Of a stretch of 9,415 nucleotides of DNA, positions 1 through 7,015 are shown one piece after another. Numbering within the stretch: the stretch's first letter is position 1; each line of letters begins with the position of its first letter. The DNA is from Candidatus Omnitrophota bacterium. Lineage in GTDB: Bacteria > Omnitrophota > Gorgyraeia > B26-G9. Both the position numbers and the translations under genes were made by a program. The notes below the pieces were generated by a model. That model made no database searches, was not told where the DNA came from, and worked only from the letters and a program-made list of their open reading frames with translations. The DNA lies in assembly GCA_018399295.1 (NCBI GenBank), contig JAGYOO010000032.1:1-9415 (forward strand), given 5' to 3'.

Positions 1-1192
1 GCTGCTGCGATTGCGGCCAGCCGGCCAACCGACCGGGACGCCGGAGTTTCATGGTAATCAGTTTTGAATATGCCGCCAGTGCCTGGCCGGCGGTCTTTGA
101 GATAGAAAGACCTTCTGCCGTTTCCCGACATTTCCGCTTCATCCGGATTTTTTCCAGAGGTATAAGTTTAGAGATCCGGCACAGAGCGGCTATAAACTCT
201 TTTGGATCCTGTCTCTTCAGGAGCAGCCCGTTTTCTTCCTGTCGGATCATGTCATCGGTCCCTGCGCCGGACAAGGCCACTACCGGCACTTCACAGGCCA
301 TGGCCTCACCCAGAACCAGCCCCTGAGTCTCAGTGCGGGAGGCAAAAGCAAAGACATCCATACTGCGGTAAGCCTTTCCCATCTCTTCTCCTTTTCTGCT
401 TCCCGCGAAAAAAACGCGGCCTGCCAGGCCCTGCCGTTTGACATACCGCCGCATCCAGCCCATAAGCTCTCCGCTGCCGACGACTAAAAATCCGCTGCAG
501 GATGTTTCCGATAAAAAACCGGCTATCGTCCGACTGAGAAACACAATGTTCTTTTCCCGGTCAAGCCGGCCGGTAAACCCGACCAGAAAAAAGTTTTTGG
601 GAATACCTAACTCTTCGCGCAGATCCCCGCTTCCACCCAATTCCGCCGGATCGATCCCTGTCGGGATAACCTCCACCGGCGTCATAACTCCGAAGCGTTC
701 GAGAGTTTCCTTTATTCCTTTACTCGGGGCGAAGACACAATCACTGAGATTGGCGTAAGCTGTTTCCAGTCGGGTAAGAAACCGGGTGTTAAACCAGTGA
801 TTTCCAAAAGCATAACTGGTAAACTCGTTGTAAATGGTGTGAAAAGTAAATACCAGTGGAATCCCCTTTGCCCGGGACAGGCGCAGAGCGGACTCTCCGA
901 TAAGAAAAGGCTGGTGCGCGTGAACAATATCCGGATTAAACTCCTCAAGCCCCCTGGACAAGGAAACACTGTCGGGACCGGGAAAAGAAACAGTCAGGGC
1001 CTTACCGTCAAACAGCAGAAAAGAACGCACCCGCAGCACTTCCTTATCCTTGGAATGATTTTCTTTGCCGCCCGGAACCAGCACACGCACCTGATGTCCC
1101 TGAGAACGGAATTCTTTGACAAACCGGCTTATTGACTGCTCCAGTCCCCCCAGCTGGGGCTTATAAGTGTTCGTCATCATCAGAATGTTCAT
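1..1192 (-). CDS. GT4-family glycosyltransferase (3' end beyond window)
   Basis: Retaining GT-B glycosyltransferase of the GT4 family, expected to move a sugar from a nucleotide-sugar donor to a lipid or glycan acceptor at the cytoplasmic membrane face. The frame stays open for 397 codons to the left edge, close to the usual family length, so only a short tail should be missing. The N-terminal acceptor domain begins MNILMMTNTYKPQLGGLEQS, with the Gly-rich loop at residues 15-16, followed by HAHQPF (91-96) and FHTIY (117-121). The C-terminal donor domain has GFTGRLDREKN (205-215) and a full EX7E motif, E288 to E296, in ETQGLVLGE. The HAHQPF/FHTIY pattern recalls diacylglycerol glucosyltransferases, but that is a family resemblance only. 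The ATG overlaps the stop of the upstream glycosidase-like gene as ATGA. No good Shine-Dalgarno precedes it, so translation probably depends on coupling. Fold and family are secure; donor and acceptor are unknown. Confidence 0.93.
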   Translation of the reverse strand, partial: MNILMMTNTYKPQLGGLEQSISRFVKEFRSQGHQVRVLVPGGKENHSKDKEVLRVRSFLLFDGKALTVSFPGPDSVSLSRGLEEFNPDIVHAHQPFLIGESALRLSRAKGIPLVFTFHTIYNEFTSYAFGNHWFNTRFLTRLETAYANLSDCVFAPSKGIKETLERFGVMTPVEVIPTGIDPAELGGSGDLREELGIPKNFFLVGFTGRLDREKNIVFLSRTIAGFLSETSCSGFLVVGSGELMGWMRRYVKRQGLAGRVFFAGSRKGEEMGKAYRSMDVFAFASRTETQGLVLGEAMACEVPVVALSGAGTDDMIRQEENGLLLKRQDPKEFIAALCRISKLIPLEKIRMKRKCRETAEGLSISKTAGQALAAYSKLITMKLRRPGRLAGWPQSQQ

Positions 1193-3447
1193 TGCGCGGC
1201 TTTTATTTCCAGATCGGATCGACCCGGCGCGAACACCTGCGGCCGCATATCCGGCAAACGCGCTTCCAGGTCCGGAGGATTCCCTCGCCAGTCACCTTTA
1301 CACTCAGCTTTTATCTTTCCCTCCGACTGCACCAGAGATAGAAAAATATCGCCGAAATCAGTCAGCGCGGGTCCAAAACTGATTCTCTTGCCAGTCTCTC
1401 TCCATTCAGGCAATATTCCGGAAAAGAGAATCAGCTTTCCCCCTTCTTCCCGAACAAAACAGTTTCTCAGCATCGCTATCCATTCAGCCGCGGCCCAGAC
1501 ATGCTGTCCGTCGCCCATGCATCCGCCCAGGGTCCGGGGATGGACCGCCTCCGGCCACTGTCCGGTGGACGAGGCCAATTCAGCCACCGCCCGGATCAAC
1601 TGAAAACATCGTCTGTCTCCGGCGCGCAGCAGGACCTGGGCAATATGAAGAGTAAGATACGGATTTATTCCGGAATGGCTCATGTCATGAAAAAATCCGT
1701 TATTCACAAGGCAGGACCGGAACAGATACTCCACAGTGTCCATCAGGCGGGGATCATCCGGAGCCCACAGCCGCAGCGGATATCCGGCAGCCAGTGATCC
1801 AATCGCTCCGCTGTCCATCCTCCGATAAGGCGAGGCCGGAATGGCCTTATCATTGCTGACGCGGTCCTTCCAGGCGAATTCCAGACTTCTCTCACAGCTC
1901 TTCAGCAGAGAATCCGCCTCTTTAAGATATTTTTCTCCCTTTCCGTGCCCCCCTGAATCCATCAGCTCTGCCGCCGCGCGCAGGCCGCCGGCACTCCAGA
2001 AATCATCCCAATAGTAGTAGTTGTTCGGGCCGAGATGTTCGGCGCTGAAACCGGCCGGCATCAGTCCGGCATGCGGGATATCCACGTCCTCTGTCAGTCT
2101 TTTTCGGACAATCCAGGCCGCGCCCCGTTCAATCGGGCCCAGCCAGTGCTGCTTTGGATCCTCCCCGGTTAACCGGCAATAGCGCAGGATCGTCCACAAC
2201 ACCTGTCCGTTTGAATCCCATTCTCCTTCCTGAGAGGAAAAATATCCGCTGGGAAGCTGATGGTTAAAGAAATTTTCAATCGCGCGCAGAGAACGTCCGG
2301 GCAACCCGCAGAGAAGCATCGCGTTAACGATAAACGCGGCGTCCCGAAACCAAAAGTGACGGTAAGTATACGGACCGGGAAAAACCTCGTCCGGAGAATG
2401 AAGGATCACCGTACGCAGCGCGGCCTCATACAAAAACCGGATCCGCGAATCAGGGACTTCCAGAACCGAACGGTTTTTTTCACTCTCCCGCCAGGCCTGC
2501 TCCGGATCCGCTTTCATATTTCTTTTCCTTAGCGCTTTCTTAATAGGAACTTCCACGATTATCTCTCTTTCCTGCCCCGAAGACAGTCTGTACATCGCCG
2601 CGGCCGTGACCATGCCCACACTGCATTCGAATTTTCTTTCTGTCTTTTCCGGAAGAAACAGCCGGTGAAAAACATCTCCCTGCCGGTAATTGGAAAACAT
2701 CAGCTTATCCGGTCTCTGCCGGAGATAAAGATCATCTCTGTTGTTTATCTTTAACGAACTGTTTCCCGGCTGGACAGTAATATCATGAATAAAGCTAATC
2801 CCCTCCGGATTGTATGGCCGCAGGGAAAGGACCAGCCAGCCGCCGGATCTGCCGCTGCCGCGCCATCGGCTTCGGCAGAAAAAACCGTCTTCGTTTTCCG
2901 CCATTTCCGCAAGACCGAACAGCTTCGCCGAATTGTTCACCAGATTTGTCTCCACGGCCAGGTTGCCTTGAACCCGCATCTTCTGTTCGACATTATTCTC
3001 TTTTGCCGGAATAAGCGGCGGCCCCTGCGCCGGAATGATCCAGGCGTCAATGGACCAGGCGTCAAAAAGAGGCGTTATCAATCCTCGCGGGTCGATAATC
3101 GGATATTCCTCGATTCCGGGCACTCCCACCGCGGTCCAGTTACGCTGGGTAAGATTGATATGGGTCAGGGAAAAAGCACGGGGAATAAACGAACAGCTGA
3201 GGGGGTCAAACTGCTGCTCCACCCAGTATGGCCAGATCCAGTCCAGATTGTGCTGAATCGCCTGGCTGTTGATAAGGCCGCGCGCCTGCAGCACGGCCCC
3301 GATACGCAGCACTTCAATCGGTACGGCAACCTCCGACGGCTGAGCGAAATTCTGCAATCGCGACACTAAAAGCAGCGGATCGAAGAACCCGTGCGACCTC
3401 GCCAGCTGACGGACAACAAACCTCCATGGCAGCCACTTCAACCACAT
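1189..3447 (-). CDS. Glycosidase-like protein, six-hairpin (alpha/alpha)6 type
   Basis: About 752 residues. The C-terminal two thirds resembles six-hairpin glycosidases of the glucoamylase / amylo-alpha-1,6-glucosidase kind. Visible motifs are RHFWFRDAAF (near 363-372), DSNGQVLW (near 411-418), YYYWDDFWSAGG (near 477-488) and GQWPEAVHPRTLGGCMGDGQ (near 629-648), which could supply catalytic acids, for example the Glu of QWPE. I cannot assign acid and base with certainty. The N-terminal 330 residues look like a beta-rich domain; the stretch around 69-138 (WIWPYWVEQQF, SLTHINLTQRNW, PRGLITPLFDAWS) seems strongly patterned. No signal peptide is visible, so it is probably cytoplasmic, odd for a degradative hydrolase and more consistent with trimming, remodelling or phosphorolysis of a glycan built by the neighbouring transferases. 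An upstream TTG at 3453 would give 754 residues, but the AGGAGG abuts that TTG and lies 6 nt before the ATG at 3447, so ATG is chosen. The gene sits 16 nt after the SPS-like transferase. Substrate unknown. Confidence 0.85.
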   Translation of the reverse strand: MWLKWLPWRFVVRQLARSHGFFDPLLLVSRLQNFAQPSEVAVPIEVLRIGAVLQARGLINSQAIQHNLDWIWPYWVEQQFDPLSCSFIPRAFSLTHINLTQRNWTAVGVPGIEEYPIIDPRGLITPLFDAWSIDAWIIPAQGPPLIPAKENNVEQKMRVQGNLAVETNLVNNSAKLFGLAEMAENEDGFFCRSRWRGSGRSGGWLVLSLRPYNPEGISFIHDITVQPGNSSLKINNRDDLYLRQRPDKLMFSNYRQGDVFHRLFLPEKTERKFECSVGMVTAAAMYRLSSGQEREIIVEVPIKKALRKRNMKADPEQAWRESEKNRSVLEVPDSRIRFLYEAALRTVILHSPDEVFPGPYTYRHFWFRDAAFIVNAMLLCGLPGRSLRAIENFFNHQLPSGYFSSQEGEWDSNGQVLWTILRYCRLTGEDPKQHWLGPIERGAAWIVRKRLTEDVDIPHAGLMPAGFSAEHLGPNNYYYWDDFWSAGGLRAAAELMDSGGHGKGEKYLKEADSLLKSCERSLEFAWKDRVSNDKAIPASPYRRMDSGAIGSLAAGYPLRLWAPDDPRLMDTVEYLFRSCLVNNGFFHDMSHSGINPYLTLHIAQVLLRAGDRRCFQLIRAVAELASSTGQWPEAVHPRTLGGCMGDGQHVWAAAEWIAMLRNCFVREEGGKLILFSGILPEWRETGKRISFGPALTDFGDIFLSLVQSEGKIKAECKGDWRGNPPDLEARLPDMRPQVFAPGRSDLEIKAAQ

Positions 3448-3453
3448 AAACAA

Positions 3454-3459
3454 CCTCCT
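3454..3459 (-). promoter_or_regulatory. Ribosome binding site deciding the glycosidase-like start
   Basis: A perfect AGGAGG on the minus strand ends directly against a TTG codon (3453-3451) and lies 6 nt from the ATG at 3447-3445. Only the ATG has workable spacing, so it is taken as the start. The site lies in the 16-nt gap after the TGA of the preceding glycosyltransferase, which suggests ribosomes move from one gene to the next. Confidence 0.85.
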
Positions 3460-3463
3460 GAAA

Positions 3464-4771
3464 TCAGACTAAATCATCTTCGACCTGCCGCAACCGGACA
3501 AAAGCAGAACTGAACTTCTTCGCATCCGCCTGGAGCAGGTGTTGTCCGGAAAGTTCTTCATAATATTCCATTATCGCGTCCGTTATTCTCTCCCACGGAA
3601 ACATCAGCCGGGCCCGCTCTATCGCCTTAGCCCGAAAGTTTTGCGTCTGTTCCGGATACTGAAAGATCCGGGCCAGACTGCGACTAAGTTCCGGCGCGTT
3701 CTGCGGCGGCACAAGATATCCGGTTTCATTGTCCTTCACTGAAAATTTTATACCTCCGACCCTGGACCCGATCACCGGCGTACCGCAGGCCATTGCCTCC
3801 AGCGGAGTAATACCGAACGGTTCGTACCATGGAACGGTTACAAAGACATCGGCCGCGCTGTAATAATACCTCAATTCATCCCGATTAGCCCGGCCCAGGA
3901 ACAGAACCCGATCAAGCACTTCTTCTTCTCTGGCCACGGCCTGAAGTCGCCTGATCTCAGGAGTCGCCTCGGAATCAGGGTGCTTTGTCAACCCGCCGAC
4001 AATGGCCAGAAGGGCCTGAATCTTATATTCTTTCTGGAGACAGGAGAACGAGCGAATAAGCGTATCAATCCCCTTGCGGGGCACTATCCGGCCCAGCTGA
4101 AGAACAATACGTTCGTTTTCCGGCAATCCGAGCCGGCGCCGGGCCTGAGCCTTCTCTACCGGCCAGAGTTCATTTGGATCATACCCGCAGGGAATGATCC
4201 GTATCCGACGGGGATCCGCTCCATAAAGCCGAATAAGATCATCCCAATCCTGCGGAGATTCAGCGATCAGACCGCTTGCCTCTTTCACTATACGCTCCTC
4301 GATCCCGAATCTTTGATCCGGAAAGCGGTCCTCGCCCCCTTGGAAAAAACGCCGCACTTTCCCCAAGGCGTGGAAAGTGATCACAAACGGGATATCAAAT
4401 ATCCGTTTAAGCCGGAGCGCCACAAGACCGGACATAAAAAAATTCGCATGAATAATCGAATACTCTTCTTTTCGGCTGAAATATTCCACCATATACGCGG
4501 TAAACTCATCCATGCAGGAAAGCATATTTTCTTTGGGAATAAACCGGGCCGGCCCGGCCGGAACGTTGACAATCCTGACCCCGGGACAAAACTCGCATTC
4601 CACCGGCAGAAACCGGCTGTCCCTGCGTGTGAACACATCCACCTCCCAGCCGGCCAGACTCAGGCAGCGTGCCACCTGAGCCACGTAAACATTCTGGCCG
4701 CCGCTGTCTACCCCGCCCAGCACGGCCAGAGGAGAGGCGTGTTCACTGATCAAAGCCACGCGTTTACCCAT
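3464..4771 (-). CDS. Sucrose-phosphate-synthase-like GT4 glycosyltransferase
   Basis: A 435-residue GT-B retaining glycosyltransferase. The N-terminus RVALISEHASPLAV followed by GGVDSGGQNVYV (19-30) is the hallmark of the branch that includes sucrose-phosphate synthase and MshA-like enzymes; the Gly-rich loop contacts donor and acceptor. Further motifs are HANFFMSG (108-115), FHALGK (133-138), the donor-domain start LGRIVPRKGIDTLI (226-239) and the EX7E motif EPFGITPLE (317-325) followed by AMACGTPVIG. It should transfer a hexose from a nucleotide sugar to a soluble or lipid-linked acceptor in the cytoplasm. True sucrose-phosphate synthesis is not shown: these motifs are shared by many transferases in cell-envelope clusters. 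The start at 4771 matches the family N-terminus and has a double AGGAGGAGG 6 nt upstream. An ATG at 4795 with its own AGGAG 7 nt upstream would add 8 residues (MYIRRRPR). It overlaps the upstream gene by 8 nt. Confidence 0.94.
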   Translation of the reverse strand: MGKRVALISEHASPLAVLGGVDSGGQNVYVAQVARCLSLAGWEVDVFTRRDSRFLPVECEFCPGVRIVNVPAGPARFIPKENMLSCMDEFTAYMVEYFSRKEEYSIIHANFFMSGLVALRLKRIFDIPFVITFHALGKVRRFFQGGEDRFPDQRFGIEERIVKEASGLIAESPQDWDDLIRLYGADPRRIRIIPCGYDPNELWPVEKAQARRRLGLPENERIVLQLGRIVPRKGIDTLIRSFSCLQKEYKIQALLAIVGGLTKHPDSEATPEIRRLQAVAREEEVLDRVLFLGRANRDELRYYYSAADVFVTVPWYEPFGITPLEAMACGTPVIGSRVGGIKFSVKDNETGYLVPPQNAPELSRSLARIFQYPEQTQNFRAKAIERARLMFPWERITDAIMEYYEELSGQHLLQADAKKFSSAFVRLRQVEDDLV

Positions 4772-5756
4772 GCGCGGCCTCCTCCTGATATACATACGTT
4801 TTCTCCTGTTCCTTTGTCACCCGGAACAAGGCGGTATTCCAATCGTCGATAAACCTGTTGATGTTAAACCTTTTTTCCGCCAGCCGTTTCCCCCTCTCTC
4901 CCATCCGGCGCGCCATCTCCGGCTGGTCAAGAAGCATCCGCATCCGTTTTATCAGTATTTCCGGATCCGTGTCCACAAACCCGGTAACACTGTTTTTAAC
5001 CGCCTTGACCATTGCGGTAGTGGCAAGGCCAACCACCGGTAAACCCAGCATCATTGCCTCGCAAACCGCCAGTCCAAGACTGGTATAACGGATCGGATTG
5101 AACAAAAACCGGTAATTTGACTGGAACTCCGGCAGCATCAGATGATCAATCTCCCCCAGGCCGCCCATAGACTCTGAATCCATGCCGATAAGGTCCAGCG
5201 GAACTTCTTTTTCCGCGGCGAGAAAAATGTCTGCCCCCAGCCGGCGGCCTCTCTCTTTTAAATTATTCACGATGGTCAGCCCCCGCGGCAGTGTTCCTTT
5301 ATACGAAACATCAGACGGGACAACAACTCCGTGTTCAATAACCTGGACCGGAGTATCTCCGCTGTTCCACATCAAACGGTTGAAATGAGTTACATGAACA
5401 AGAAGAAGATCCTGGCTGCGGGCCGCCGGATGCAGGGTTTCTGTGGGAGAAAACCGCGGCGGATCGTGTTCAAGATAGATCCGGGGCAGCCGGCGCTGGC
5501 TCTCGTTCATGACCTCATACTGGTCCCGAAAGAAATGTTCCAGGCGCTGATAGATAACACAATCAAGATTGAGTTCCCGAACCTCTTCCGCCGGCACCTC
5601 TATTAAATTATCCGGCCAGGGCAGAGTACCGCGCCGGCCGCTGTAACTTCCGGACCGGCCCTCGCGATAAGGCACATAGATGATATGCGGTATATGGCTG
5701 AGATAGTAGAGATAATTGCCATGAACATGCCAGGTCAGTATCTTTAGCGTTTTCAC
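4764..5756 (-). CDS. Short GT4-like glycosyltransferase with altered EX7E
   Basis: A 330-residue protein of the GT-B / GT4 type, shorter than usual because the N-terminal domain is compact. It opens LKILTWHVHGNYLYYLS, where the His-rich turn replaces the common Gly-rich loop. HGVVVP (142-147) marks the link between domains, and the donor-domain region TSLGLAVCEAMMLGLPVVG (225-243) is clearly GT4-like. In the EX7E motif the second Glu is E233, but the first Glu position is Thr225, so the donor-sugar contact normally made by that Glu is missing or made otherwise. The C-terminal part (280-305) is the usual basic helix ending in an FNINRFIDDW segment. It starts on GTG at 5756 with AAGGAG 5 nt upstream, 15 nt after the GT9 gene, and its end overlaps the SPS-like transferase gene by 8 nt. 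Family membership is well supported; whether it is a full enzyme is less sure. Confidence 0.88.
   Translation of the reverse strand: MKTLKILTWHVHGNYLYYLSHIPHIIYVPYREGRSGSYSGRRGTLPWPDNLIEVPAEEVRELNLDCVIYQRLEHFFRDQYEVMNESQRRLPRIYLEHDPPRFSPTETLHPAARSQDLLLVHVTHFNRLMWNSGDTPVQVIEHGVVVPSDVSYKGTLPRGLTIVNNLKERGRRLGADIFLAAEKEVPLDLIGMDSESMGGLGEIDHLMLPEFQSNYRFLFNPIRYTSLGLAVCEAMMLGLPVVGLATTAMVKAVKNSVTGFVDTDPEILIKRMRMLLDQPEMARRMGERGKRLAEKRFNINRFIDDWNTALFRVTKEQEKTYVYQEEAAHG
4778..4786 (-). promoter_or_regulatory. Ribosome binding site AGGAGGAGG of the SPS-like transferase
   Basis: Two overlapping AGGAGG sites on the minus strand lie 6 and 9 nt before the ATG at 4771. They favour that start over the upstream ATG at 4795, which itself has AGGAG at 4803-4807. 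The site is inside the 3' end of the preceding gene. Confidence 0.75.
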
Positions 5757-5761
5757 GTTGT

Positions 5762-5767
5762 CTCCTT
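5762..5767 (-). promoter_or_regulatory. Ribosome binding site supporting a GTG start
   Basis: AAGGAG on the minus strand lies 5 nt before GTG 5756-5754, in the 15-nt gap after the TAA of the GT9 gene. No nearby ATG competes, so the GTG start is preferred. Confidence 0.8.
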
Positions 5768-5771
5768 CTGT

Positions 5772-6845
5772 TTATAAACAAAGCGCTCCTTCGGGCCGGT
5801 CCGGCGCGGGTAATCCATCACAAGCGGCAATAACCCTTTCCGGTGGTATCCGGCTTTTACATTCAAAACTGTTTTCACAAGACTCGTCTTCACATGTGCG
5901 ACAGGCAACCGGATAAAAAACCGGCCGATGCAAGCGTCGGTCGTCCGCGGCCCACCGCTGAGGAGAAGAGGCACAGTAAATCACCACACTGGGGATCTTC
6001 AATCCCACGGCCATATGCGCGACCCCGGTATCATTACTTACCAGCAGGCGACTTTTCCGGAGCAGGGCCGCCAGGCATCCAAGGCTCGTACGCCCGGACA
6101 GATCTATCCCATCCCCGGCAAGCTCGCGGACCATACCGCAAAGATCTTTCTCTTCTCTGCTGCCGGTAATGAGCACTTTATGGCCGGTCCGGCAAAAATG
6201 CCGGACCACGGCCGCGAATCCTTCAACTGACCAGCGGCGATTCGGGGATCGGGCCCCCGGGTGAACGCAAATAAAACTGCCTTCCGGAATCCTGTTTTGG
6301 CAAATCAAACTCTCGCCCTCGGCTTCCTCTTCTTCAGACACGGGAAATTCCAGCTCATTCCCCTGCCGCGGAATATTCAGAAAATCAAGCAGCCGAAGCA
6401 AACGGACCGGTTCCGGGAGCTCTTCCGGATAAGGAATGAACCTCTGAGGATCCGGACAAAACCCGCCCTGCGGGTAAAAGCCAGCCGTCGTTTGCGCGGC
6501 TATTTCTGACATCAGCCCGTTCGTTATTATTCCATTCCCATGCATCTGGAGGCCAAGTTGGAACCTTCGGCTGCGCGCCGAGCGGAAAAAATCATTTAAC
6601 CGTTTCCGGGAGCACGGCTGCTCCGGCAAACCGGACGCTCCGGGGAACTCCAGGAAATCATCAATATACGCGGAAAACCGTTGGCAAAAAAACTTTGCCC
6701 AGGGTAAACCGCAAAGAGTTATCCGGGTCCAGGGAAAAGCCCGGCGAAGCGCGCGCAGGGCCGGAACGGAGCAAAGCATATCTCCCAGCTGCAGCGCCCT
6801 GAATATAAGTATCGACCGGGGTTGGTTCTGATAATCCATTTTCAT
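5772..6845 (-). CDS. GT9-family glycosyltransferase (ADP-heptose transferase-like)
   Basis: A 357-residue protein of the GT9 family, whose known members are the LPS heptosyltransferases (WaaC, WaaF, WaaQ) that transfer heptose from ADP-heptose at the inner face of the inner membrane. Signs are ILIFRALQLGDMLCSVPALR (12-31), the conserved first loop with the Asp of the GD pair; VHPGARSPNRRWSVEGF (194-210), the donor-domain entry; and VSNDTGVAHMAVGLKIPSV (269-287), the classical GT9 nucleotide-sugar motif. Near the C-terminus is a Cys cluster C315-x2-C318-x4-C323-x5-C329, similar to the Cys-rich tail of other GT9 proteins and possibly metal-binding. It is the first gene of the five-gene minus-strand set. 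The ATG at 6845 has only weak GAAG before it, and a second ATG at 6839 is possible. The sugar need not be heptose. Confidence 0.93.
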   Translation of the reverse strand: MKMDYQNQPRSILIFRALQLGDMLCSVPALRALRRAFPWTRITLCGLPWAKFFCQRFSAYIDDFLEFPGASGLPEQPCSRKRLNDFFRSARSRRFQLGLQMHGNGIITNGLMSEIAAQTTAGFYPQGGFCPDPQRFIPYPEELPEPVRLLRLLDFLNIPRQGNELEFPVSEEEEAEGESLICQNRIPEGSFICVHPGARSPNRRWSVEGFAAVVRHFCRTGHKVLITGSREEKDLCGMVRELAGDGIDLSGRTSLGCLAALLRKSRLLVSNDTGVAHMAVGLKIPSVVIYCASSPQRWAADDRRLHRPVFYPVACRTCEDESCENSFECKSRIPPERVIAACDGLPAPDRPEGALCL

Positions 6846-6862
6846 AACTTCAATTATTGTGT

Positions 6863-6891
6863 ATGTTAATAAAAATTCTACTTTAAGTAAA
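6863..6891 (-). promoter_or_regulatory. Candidate promoter of the glycosyltransferase operon
   Basis: On the minus strand TTTACT (6886-6891) and TAACAT (6863-6868) are separated by 17 nt. Each matches four of six bases of the sigma-70 -35 and -10 consensus. Transcription would start about 10 nt before the first ATG. The -35 box overlaps an 11-nt inverted repeat, TACTTTAAGTA on the plus strand, that could be an operator half or chance. Prediction by eye only. Confidence 0.4.
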
Positions 6892-7002
6892 TCGTCTGCT
6901 TCTGCTTTTTCCTGCCTTAATTCCCCCGGCGAAATTTAAATAACAGGAAGAACATCAAAAAAAAAGAGAAGCAGGCAATTCCTCCGCCACCGGGTTTTCC
7001 TT

Positions 7003-7008
7003 TAATAT
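7003..7008 (+). promoter_or_regulatory. Candidate -10 box for a leaderless Ku transcript
   Basis: TAATAT matches four of six bases of the -10 consensus and is followed by 7 nt before the A of the Ku ATG, the spacing expected if transcription starts at the start codon itself. No purine-rich Shine-Dalgarno is found in the 25 nt before the ATG. No convincing -35 box lies 16-18 nt upstream, so this is tentative. Confidence 0.3.
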
Positions 7009-7015
7009 ATGCCTC

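Larger units (their letters stand above)
6846..7015. other. Divergent intergenic control region
   Basis: This 170-nt AT-rich stretch is the only sizeable non-coding part of the window and separates the two divergent operons. It holds the candidate left promoter, a run of nine A residues on the plus strand (6957-6965) that could bend DNA or act as an upstream element, and a TAATAT box beside the Ku start. No small ORF with a ribosome site, no tRNA and no clear terminator hairpin is seen. Confidence 0.6.

Noticed and set aside
712..969. An 85-codon minus-strand frame inside the left GT4 gene
   Set aside because: It is a shifted reading of the left GT4 gene. The true frame is open from 1192 to the window edge with intact motifs on both sides, so no frameshift is needed.
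2785..3369. A 194-codon open frame on the plus strand
   Set aside because: It is antisense to the glycosidase-like gene, lacks a good ribosome site and has no recognisable motif.
3448..3453. TTG at 3453 as start of the glycosidase-like gene
   Set aside because: The AGGAGG touches this TTG with no spacer, whereas the ATG at 3447 has an ideal 6-nt spacing.
3980..4852. A 290-codon open frame on the plus strand
   Set aside because: It lies antisense to the SPS-like glycosyltransferase, whose motifs are unmistakable. The antisense product shows no recognisable domain and is rich in Pro, His and Arg, as shadows of this gene would be.
6957..6965. A9 tract as part of an intrinsic terminator
   Set aside because: No stable GC-rich hairpin lies beside it on either strand, and both flanking genes point away from it, so no transcript is expected to end there.
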